64,000 nt of DNA from Owenia fusiformis (taxonomy: Eukaryota > Annelida > Polychaeta > Sabellida > Oweniidae): positions 372,001 to 436,000 of the forward strand of contig CAIIXF020000010.1 of NCBI GenBank assembly GCA_903813345.2, in the 5' to 3' direction. The position numbers and the translations under genes were made by a program. Under the pieces are notes generated by a model that did no database searches, was not told the DNA's origin, and saw nothing but the letters and a program-made list of their open reading frames with translations. Below, in pieces: positions 34,805 through 45,800 of this stretch. Position 1 is the stretch's first letter, and the number at the start of each line of letters is the position of its first letter.

Positions 34805-37800
34805 AGTGGCAATAATCTGAAATGATTGAATTTGTTATCATCAATGAAGGTGAGAAATACCTCTTGGATATATCCAGTATATATACCCGCATGGTCATGA
34901 TTTACGCATAATTCGTGATGTACGCATGATTCATGATTTATCGCTTCACACATGTGATGATGGAACCGACAGACCCAGGAACTTTTATGTGTACCAAAAA
35001 GATTGTTTCAAAAGATGGCCATCTTTTTTTGCAAGATTTAATTTTCCTTTTCTGACGTTTATAATATATATAATATATAATTTTGCCAGCTGTGACTTAC
35101 CAGATCATTCACTTATGTTAACAACTTCCTAATGTTGTTGTTGAAAATGATATCCGTGTCCTTATGAATTTTTACCCTTTACATTCATTTGACTTTGACT
35201 CACTTCTTAAAGGGGCAACAAGGACTGTAGAAAGAAATTTTAAAAATTTTGATTAATTAATTACCAGCATTAAGAAGTGTAAATTCAGTTCAAAGCTTCT
35301 ATAAAGGGAGTTCCACTTATAGATTTTTAAGATTCACCATGTTTCAAGAGGAATATCAGCTATGAAATAATGTTCATCCAGGGGGTTTCTTTGTAGATAA
35401 TAAAAATATATGTTAGTCTTGATAAATATCCAAACTTAAATATATTTTGACACTGGTCGATGAACGTTGAATGGCCCCCTGCACTAATTGTTGCATCTTT
35501 AAAAGAGAGCTTCATCTTCACTCTTTCAGTTTACAATAAATCTGTGATCTCACCGAGCCAATCAGAGTTTGTCATCGAAATAGGGACGACTTTCTATATG
35601 GTCAATATCTATCTCAACAAAACCATAATAACATCACTAATATTCATAGATATCGCCATTGTAGTGACCAGGATATAACTCCCATACCTTGTGGAAGTGC
35701 TAGTCTTTGCAACATTATCAGACCAGCTGAAAAATATTAGCCTCTGCTCGTACCACATGATTGGGAAATCAAAGGAAAGTGATTGGTTGCACTTCACATA
35801 TTAATCAATAACCCCAAGTGGGTGAACTAATATCAACAAAACTTTGACTCAAATTTCTTTTCACAGAGATTTCTTGTAATATTTCATAAATTTGATTTGG
35901 AAACATAAAAGAATAAATATTTCATAATAATATTCAATCATCTACTATACGTTGAAAGGGGTACTACATTCAACAATTTTTGATTATTCATTCTGCTTGC
36001 CGCAGTGTTTATACTGAGACATTGTCATGTCTTGCAAGAATTTTCGTTCGGTGCAGTCGTGATTTTAGAAATGTAAATTTCTAGGTACATTACTAAACTG
36101 CAACACAGATGTTGACACATATTGAACTATAACAGCACAGATATTATAAAGCAACTATAGCTCAACAAGTTTTATTAAAATAGGTAAGTCGTAAAACATC
36201 AAGATATGAAGCAGATTACATTTTTTTCCAAATTTTTCAGAAAATCCTTCTTAAACTTTTTACTTGCATGACTTTGATCACATCGGCATGTATATTTTTG
36301 TATTGCTGTACCAATTATCAAATGATGTACTTTATTGTTGTTTTGAGATGACAAGGAATGATTTATTTGATTTTTCAGTTGGTGCATATTACAGGTTAGA
36401 CTTCTTCCCTGTGTGAGACCAGTTTGTAAAGTAAGATTTATAGTTTGGAACAAAAATAAATAGCATGTGGATTTTCTATCACCATTTCCTAACCATGGTC
36501 ATTTGAAAGCCCACAATTTCCAATATTATCTAGATACATCACGGACGTCTAATATATGTTCTTCAAACGAGATAAATAAATATATACATGTATACCCGAA
36601 CAAGATAATTGAATACTTACATGTAAGGCCTGAGACCATCATAAAAGTTTTATGTTAGTCTCAGGTAAGGCTTTAATAGTGCTGATACAAAATAATTGAT
36701 AAGTCGTATAATTGGCATATTTTCTTGAATTTTAACATTTAATGTCCCAAACTCCCACAAACTGCAGAAAAGTATACACTGTAAATCATATTTACCAAAA
36801 TGAGTGTCTCAAAGGCTTCATACCATCGTATATAAAATGCATTTGTCACGAGTTTGAGCTGAAATTTCGCTAAAATGAAGTTGGCTAAGGGTAGTCTCTG
36901 TCAGGTTTGTTTATTGTGGTTAGCTTGTAAGTGCTCAGAAGCAAATAGTTCATGTACGCAAAATAATCAAATAATCTGATTGGTTTAAACTCTGCTGCAC
37001 ATGCGCACAATGTGTGCCATGGCTTTTTCTAATGATTTCGTTTCGTTTAATGGGGTTTGCATTTCAGTGTAACTTCCGCCAACATGGCGGACAAAGTACA
37101 GAATTGACAGGTAAAATTACTTCGAATTTTTAAGAGAACTTTTCACCTTTAATAGCAAAACTTTTGTTTCATTTGTGCATTCTATCTATTAGATAAGACT
37201 CAGGGGTACAGTATGTAGACAAATTCATTTTGGTAGGAGCACTCTGTTTAGTTTGAAAACGCACCCTTTATTATATCAGCACTGTATTTCGCCAGAACAT
37301 TCTCTTCACTTGTGAGATACATATCCCTAAAATTTGTATATTTTACATTTTGTATAATCTCATCCACTGATGTATGGCCTCTTGAAAATTCTCTTATTTT
37401 TAACATGGGAAATCCTCAATTCAGCAAATTCACCTGTCATTTATTTTTGTTCCCAATTGTATAGTCTATACTACAGTGGGGAACATAAAGAATTACTATA
37501 GCTATGCTGTTAATGCCGACTCATCAAATGTTGAGGTGATTTTTTGTGCCGCAATGTGGATTGGCTCCCAGAATGCAACATGATTATCTTGTTCCAACAC
37601 CATCCTCTTCGTTTCTGACTAGAACGTATAGATTGTTTTGGAACAAGATAACAACATGACACGTGCAAGCTTTCAAAATGCTGTTCCGCCATTTTAAAAC
37701 CTGTCCCGAGTAAATAAGGTTAATTACCCAAATGCGAATAGGTAGTTACCAGTTTCACCACCAGGTGGCTGATTCGGGTCAATTAACATGGCAGGTATAC

Positions 37801-37849
37801 AAGAAAGTTCCCTTAAACTTGAATATTATCAACTTAAGTGGTTCAATTT

Positions 37850-38165
37850 TCATATAACCCTTATGCGTCTGATACTTATACTAATTAAAATATGTCCAGT
37901 AAAGCAAAATATTATCTATCCACTAAAAGAAAAGATATTTCATTTTTAGTGATTTTATAGCATGGGGTCTATGGGGAATCTCCCCGAGCTAGAAGTCACA
38001 TTTTCAAAGAAAATTAATTTTTCAAAGTTGATTAACACTTTTTAAAACCACATTTCTAGATGTAATTTTAGATGTAGATTTCAAATATGATATTACTTTG
38101 ACTGAATTTTGAATTTTTAATGACGTAAATCAAGATTATTTCTACTCGCATCTGGGTTATTGATG
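37850..38165 (-). repeat. dispersed repeat, partner of 19178-19500
   Basis: Reverse-complement match to 19178-19500 over about 300 bp. It stops just before the candidate exon at 38204. Confidence 0.75.
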
Positions 38166-38203
38166 TTGCATTCTGGAAGTCAATCCTCCTTTGATCACAA
38201 ACA

Positions 38204-38259
38204 TGGCGATTCATGAAAACATTTGTTCGATTTGGAAGGGATTTACATCATTTGCAGGT
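38204..38259 (+). CDS. candidate short first coding exon (uncertain)
   Basis: AAACATGGCG is a strong start context. The frame reads MAIHENICSIWKGFTSFA and runs into GCAG|GTATGA, a plausible splice donor. I do not recognise the peptide, and no matching downstream exon was found before DCP2. It may be the first exon of an unidentified gene, an upstream alternative exon, or chance. Confidence 0.2.
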
Positions 38260-38410
38260 ATGAAGCTTTGGATTCATTTATTGTGCTACTTAAAGTGAAT
38301 GGGAATTATTTTTCTATCGCTTGGGAGAGTTTGAGACACGAAACTTAGAATTTAGCTCATTGTGACAACTTTTGATGGTTGAGGTTTATTTTTGTTCCCC
38401 ATGGCATTGT

Positions 38411-39570
38411 CTAGAGTCCATTTCACTGCTTCATTTCGTCAGTAGAACGGCAAAAATAAGAAATTGGGAGACCATTGTGCAATAATATATGGAAAAGTAT
38501 ATTCATAATGTACATGAATGACATTTGTATATCTTGGATTGCTTCTAGTTTGGCTTATAAAGTGTGTGGCCTCTTATATTTGGATGTTTCTCTGCCATGT
38601 TATTTTCAATAAGATTAAAGGTTGAATAAATAGTGCAGAGACGTATCCAACGATCATGGTCCTGGTGTCAAAATATATCGATTTTTGAATATTTCATCAA
38701 GGCTAACATCTATTTTCATTAGCTACAAAGAAAACCCCCGAACGTACCTAATTTCTGCCGATATTCACAATCACTAGCATCCTAAATCCCCGGGAATCTT
38801 CTCCCGACATCGACAGAAAAAATGATCACGTACCTTTTAATGATTTCCCGGTTATATTGTCATTGGATTCCAGCCCCGTTTTCACCTAACGTTCTATCCA
38901 ACATTCTGTTTCCTTTATACCATGCGCGTGTCAAGACGACCTTGAATATGGGCAGATTTGAGGTGTTTTGGTCACTTAGATTTTTTTGATTTTTCTTCGT
39001 CAGTGGATGAGATTAACTGCAAGAGTCGCCGGTAATAGACCGTCAACGGCGGTCATATCGGGTACCATGCATACGGTTATATCAGACAACCGCGGTTATA
39101 CTGTAACATGCGGTCTTACCTATCTCAGCTGCAGCAAGAATTTTAAATGGCGGAGATCTAGAAATGTTTCAAAAAACAAAATGCGGGACGTCCATCCTTT
39201 CAATTGCTTATTTAGAAGTCTATTTGCAAGTCTGATTGGTGGTATTCGTCGACAAGTGCATATATTTTAAGAAAATAGATATGGCGAAGAAGACATTAGG
39301 TCAAACGTTGCACTAATAGCTCGGGAAAGGTAAAATGACTCCCAAATTTCTTCTACAGTCTTTATTCAACCTTTAACATGGCTGAAATTCTTCAAATTAC
39401 AAGACGGCACGGGCTTATTGCACAAAAAAATAAAAAATCTGAAATATACAAATGTCATTCATGTACATTATGAATATACTTTTCCATATATTATTGCACA
39501 ATGATCTCCCAATTTCTTATTTTTGCCGTTCTAGCCTACTGACGAAATGAAGCAGTGAAATGGACTCTAG
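38411..39570. repeat. large fold-back element upstream of DCP2
   Basis: CTAGAGTCCATTTCACTGCT at 38411 is the inverse of the end at 39570. The arms match nearly perfectly for about 130 bp (through ATAATATATGGAAAAGTATA and ATGTACATGAATGACATTTG) and more weakly to about 38640. The centre resembles 44985-45605. No coding sense. Confidence 0.85.
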
Positions 39571-39897
39571 CCGGAATATAAAAATATTACTAATATTATT
39601 AAACTTTAACTGGTCTTATGCACAACAAGTATGACTTCAGTACTGACGTACAACATCAATATATTATTGATGAACATTACGGAAAACTTATGACGCGTAA
39701 AACATCTAAAATGGTAAGAAAACTTACTGTGATTGACAATTTTGCCACGGATTTATTTTCAGGGTGCGGACTACGTCATTGATTCCTGAGCTGTTGGTGA
39801 CGTCATCCTAATCTGTGTAAGCAAAAGTTGAAATAATTTTTAGAAATGTTTTCGTAATATATGACCATTTGCTGGTTATATCTAACTGATTTATACA

Positions 39898-42800
39898 ATG
39901 CAAAGTGCGGGCAGTAATGCAGCTAATACTGGAAACATACCAGCATATGTTTTGGATGATTTATGCAGGTAAAATCACTAGTATTCACTACTATTCTATT
40001 TATTTATTGGGCCATTCCATTTAAAAAATGTACGGGGGGTATGGATGCAAAATTCTGGGGGGGGGGGGGGGTGTTGACCGAAAAATTCTTGGGGGGGGGG
40101 GGGTATGAGACCGAAAAATTCTGGGGGGGGGGTGTTGACCGAAAAAATTCTGGGGGGGGGGTAGGAGACCGAAAAAATTCTGGGAGGGGGGTATTGACCA
40201 TGGAATATTCTTGGGGGGGGGGGTATTTGTGAAGGAATTCTGTGGGGGGGGGGTAATAATGGGGGGGGGGGGTGGTAGTCTGTGCGGGGTACTCTATAGT
40301 GGTATAAGGGTGGAGTGTCTTTCAGTCTTTTAAAAGGGGGTAATTAGTCAGTTAATGTACACAATCTCTAAATGTAAGCCAAAAAACTGTCAAGCTTATG
40401 TGTCAACATAGTATCACTCTGTTGATATGCTTGCGATTTATTTGCCAGATGCAGTCTTAGGGTTGCCTTGAGCCAAAACAGAACAAGATCACGTTTCACT
40501 TTCCAGTCTTGCTTCTAAGAATTCACTAGAAAACACTATCACAATGTCCCCAGATTTAAAAGATAATTAGGTTAGTTATATATTGGTTGACTATCAAGTT
40601 TTAAAAGTTAAAAAGTACAGTTTAGGTCAAGTGTTGAAACTCAACAAAGTATTTCAGATTGATATTCAAATACAGAAAATAATACAGAATTAGAAAAGCC
40701 ATGTTTATGTTCATTAATAAATTTGAGGACATTAGAAATTAAAACAGTTGGAATATGAGTTTCTTTCTTGAATTCTTTTGATGGTATAATAGTAATTTAC
40801 ACTATGTAGCTGAACAAAACATGCGAGTTTTAAGTGAAACTAAAACATAAAAATATTTTGTTATTAATTTCATATTTGTGTGTGCTCCAAACTAGTGAAC
40901 AGATAGTGAAAGTACCATTTGACAGGGATGAACCATTACTTTCAAACATATATTTCTGAATTGATATGATCTGCAAGGGCAAAATGTCAAAACATTTCAA
41001 TTACACTAATCTGTGCGCTTAAAGTATTCCTCAAGTAGAAAGTTAAAGTTAAAAATCCCAGAAAACAGAAAAGAAAGGTAATTTTAAGATTGTTTATATT
41101 ATTTGTTGCATTGGTTAATAATAATCATTCTGATCAAATGAGGCTCAGGTTTATTGCGTAGGCTTTCTTGAGTATTTTGTGCATGGACTTGTCTGACACC
41201 AAATCTCTGTCATGTTTATTATTTCAAATCTTATCCCAGCCAACAGAACAAAGTATATTCAAAGCTACAGCTAGCTATATACAAGTTTTTCTGAGTTTCA
41301 TATTTGCAAATTTGTGATCCTATATAATGCTTAATGCTAAGATAAGGAAAACTTTGGTATGCTTTGTTAAGGGTATAACTTTCTCTACAGTGTCATGGCT
41401 TTCATAGAACTCCTCTTCATTTCTGGAACAGCAAAACATGATTTCCCCCCAAAACATGAAGAACCAGAACAACGGCAACGCCAAAGCGTAGCGAATCCCA
41501 TCGAACAGAAATGGCTGGCATTTTTATAAACGAAGCACAAATATCATAAAAGAACACACCAGAAAGGCCACCATTTTCAAAATGGTTGCTCACTAGCCAA
41601 GTTGTCATCAGAAGAAATAATATGCTTTTAAGTAGCCACCTCTAAAATTTTTGAAAAATCGCACACATGCTTGTAAAATAACACACATAAAAATGTTGGC
41701 CATTTTTCAAAATGGCCGACTACTCCCTAAAGTTGTATTAGACAATGTGCCATGCTTAAAGTATTCACATATCAATTATGAACAAAATTGCTCCACTACT
41801 TTACGAGTTATAGTAAAATACGTTAAAATGGCGGCCATTTTTCAAAATTGTTTTTAAAATGGCCACCTTCTACCAAAAGTGTCATAGGACAGTGTGCCAT
41901 GCTTATAGTATTCACATACCAAATATGAACAAAATCGCTCCGCAACTTTTCAAGTTATAGTGAAATATGTTAAAATGGCGGCCATTTTTCAAATTTATTT
42001 TCAAAATGGCCGCCTTCTACCAAAAGTGTCATAGGACAGTGTACCATGCTTATAGTATTCACATACCAAATATGAACAAAATCGCTCCACTACTTTTCAA
42101 GTTATAGTGAAATATGTTAAAATGGCGGCCATTTTTCAAATTTTTTTTCAAAATGGCCGCCTTCTACCAAAAGTGTCATAGGACAGTATGCCATGCTTAT
42201 AGTATTCACATACCAAATATGAACAAAATCGCTCAACTACTTTTTGAGTTACAGCAAAAATCGTAAAATGACAAGTAAAGGCCGCCATTTTTCAAGATGG
42301 CTGCCATGTGCTTCTTTAATATCTACATTTGTAGCATTATTAACGTCCTTTATAATTTTTTTACATTTAAAACATATTGCTAATACAGTTTTACATATTG
42401 CACCTAAATTACTGTAAAATCGTCACTAAAATGGCCGCCATTTTGAAATGAGCGGCCATTTTGAAAATCAGCTGTCGAGCAGAACTTCTAACCCCATAGG
42501 GTATATGTGTACAAAATATGAACAAAATCTGGCCAACCGTATTTGAGTTATTGCCCGGACGGACGGACGGACGGACGGACAGACGGACGGACGGACGTAC
42601 GTACAGACGTACGTACGGACGGACGGACGGACGGAGGCGTTCCCTATATCCCTCCGAACTTCGTTCGATGGGATAATCATTTAAATTAACAAATATGACC
42701 TTTTTCTCTGAAACAGTTACTACATATCATTTAAACATTTTTAAATTCAGACAATGAGAATTAGAATATCTTCATTCTCAAGTGAAACAGTACATTTTCT

Positions 42801-45800
42801 TATTTATATCATACATCCTATATCATGTATATACTGGTGATCCGCTCAATTACACTGGTTACCGAAATGGTTCGTTGGAACGTCGAAGGTATGATTTTTC
42901 TTCTTTCCTTATTTCACGCGTTGTAGGCAGAATCCCCATGACATTGTTTCTCACAAATGTGTATCAGTATCACATGTTTTAGAAAATGTACATGTTTGCG
43001 AAAAAATAGCTCAGAAGAAAACAGAATCGTCAAATTAATTCCTCACTCAAGTTACATAAACGCTACGGGTTAAAAGTGCAGAACTGTTTTTCGAAATACC
43101 TTTTATGTAACTTAGTTAGGAATTAAATTGACGATTCTGTTGTCTTCTGAGCTATTAGTTCGAAAATATGTACATTTTCTTAAACAAATGATACTGATAC
43201 ACGTTTGTGATAAAAATGTTGTGGGAATTCTGCCTACAATGTGTGAAATAATTAAGGAAAAAAGAAAAATCGTACCTTCATATTCCGACATTTTGTTACC
43301 AAAATGAACCGTTTCTGCTAATGCAACTACTCGGGTAAAAAATTAAATTTTGTGTAATTTATGTTGAAGAAATAAGAAATAATGAAAAAATATTGTAGTT
43401 ACCAATGGAAACATTACATTCTAATTTTGATTGTGTGAAGTGAACAATGGTAGCATAATCATTTAGTCGGTTGAGAAAGTACTCAGGTCATCTGAATATA
43501 TCAGGATAAAACTATTACAACCTCAATATAACATAACAAAATAGTGAACTTGTCTAGAGATCAGGATACATTACACAAGGCACATGACCTTACTCTGAAT
43601 TGAGAGCTACAAGCAGTATACAGTACACTAGATCCAAACAAAAAAAACAGTGTATGTGACAGTGACCTACATGTAAACTAACAATGTTGGAACCAATATA
43701 TATAGGATGGTTCCAATCTGGCAATTACTTCCTTGTTGTTTAGACTTTTAGACAAATTAGTCAAATTATGCAACATGTGTAGCCTTCAAATATAACTTTA
43801 TTCAAGTAGATGCGAGTATCTAGAACACTTTTGTTATAAGTTCATAGTATTATTTTCTGTCATGTCTGTTCAACATTTTGGGCATCTGATTCAGTCATAA
43901 ATTATGTGGTCACTTGCTTCACATATTGAACTTTTCATGAGTTTTTGAAAATGTAAGACATTTCAATGGATTTTTTTTAAATTTTGAAAAGTAAACCACT
44001 GAATATTCTAGTAATTCATCAGGCCTGTCAACTGTCCCGCAATTTGCGTATTTGTCACGCATTTGCTGAAAAATTTGAAGTCACGCCAGTTATTTTTGCG
44101 TGACAGAAAATGTCACGCAAATACGCATTTTACCTGGTAATTGTCACGCAAAAAGATTTCTGTAGAAAAATTTCTAAAAAAGTTCGTCTACACAGCAAAA
44201 ATACGAACGCCGAAAAAAAAACGTACGCATTTCGTTCAGACTTTTCACGCGAATTACGTATATGTCACGCATTCCGTTCGAAATTTTTCGTACCTCCCCC
44301 CCCCCCCCCGTTGATGGAAGTTTGAAACGCGAGCGTAGCGAGCGCTAAAAATTTGAGGTGTTCAAAATTTGGCAAGATGTAATAAATTTTAAACCAAGGT
44401 GTTCAAAATTTGGATCAAGGTGTTCAGATTTGGACCAAGGTGTCCACATTTTGAGGGGAGGTGTTCAACATTTCCAAGTCACTCATGTTAGGTGTTCCCA
44501 AGTTGACAGGCCTGAATTCATACATTCTAAAGAACTGTGAACTGTTAATTAGGTTCACTAATTTCTGAGAGTCAAAAGTACTTCACTCATTTTGTCTACA
44601 TTATTTACGACCAGTGTTGGTTGAGGAAGGTTACTTCAAATTACAAGCAATATTAATTTCAGACTAATTCAATGAGATTGCATCTTTGATACTACAGTGT
44701 ATTTAGATACACTTTATGTGCTAACAGTAGTAGGTGAAAATATAAAGTTGAGACAAGATTAAAGGCATAAAAAAAGTTGACCTAGAAATATCCTGTTACA
44801 GTAGTATAAGCAATAATTCAGTCTGAGCGTATGACTTACTGACATTCTGTTAAAGGCACATCTATATGGAAATATTTTGAAAATTTCTGGTACAAAATAA
44901 AGTATGAAGGCATGCGTTTTATTTCTTTGCTTTTTTCAGGAAAGTATCTGCATTGCCTTCTTAAAGTGGGAGTATCGATTGCCGAGTCGTATCCAATGAT
45001 CCTGGGCCTATCGTAAAATGAAAGCTTTGAATATGTTGTTGCCTTTAAAAATGTATCTATTTTCCATGTATGCTACTAGAATTTGTGCACATACCTTATA
45101 ACGATCGATAATGGCAAAGGAAAATCCTCTAATTCTTCGTCATAATTTCTCCTTCGACGTCCGCCATTTTTTTATTAAACCGGAAGTTTTTCTCTGACGT
45201 CCGCGCAATGTTTTTTCACTTTTATTTCAGATTACGCTTCGGATTCAACATTTAATGCTTTCTAATATTAATTAAGTGTTTTCTATCAGAAAGATTTCAT
45301 AAAAAGACTCACACTATCAGAGATTTTATCGATTCGAGCAGCCAGAAAAATTTGTTTCAATTTCACCCGCTAGGTGTTTCGACGTCGACTTGGAAAGAAT
45401 TTGAAAAATCTATGAGTGGGACTCCTTGTATGGAATTGTAGATTCTAAACGATTTGCCAGTTCTACTGGTTGATTAATATTGCCATATGCATACATTTTT
45501 ATAAAATAGGAATAAGGAAGAAGATGTTGGACCAAACTTCACCCCGATAGCTCAGAAAAGGTAAAATTTCTCCATTTTTCTCTCCACAGACCTTAGAGCC
45601 GCTTTAAGTGACTGAGTATAAGCCTGGTAATTATCTTGTGCCAAGAAAATCTCAGCTTATGCAGAGCTTCCACAGAACATTATGTTATTTATCAAAAGAC
45701 ATAAAAGTCGGTGCTAGCTACATATTTCTTACTTCAATTTAATCTAAAGACCAGCTTATGTGTTCTCTCAAAGCCCAAAAGTTGCGGCTGTCTCAAATCG

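Larger units (their letters stand above)
34805..39897. other. head-to-head intergenic region between RGP1 and DCP2
   Basis: Five kilobases separating the RGP1 and DCP2 start codons. No confident gene. ACATGGCG contexts occur at 37084 (ATGGCGGAC opens a 7-codon frame ending just before an AG|GTAAAA donor-like site) and at 38204. The region also contains a dispersed repeat (37850-38165) and a fold-back element (38411-39570). Promoters of both genes should lie here, possibly with untranslated first exons, but I cannot place them. Confidence 0.6.

Noticed and set aside
40004-40232. Glycine-rich or Pro/Pro/Pro-rich short frames
   Set aside because: Read-through of poly-G/poly-C arrays.
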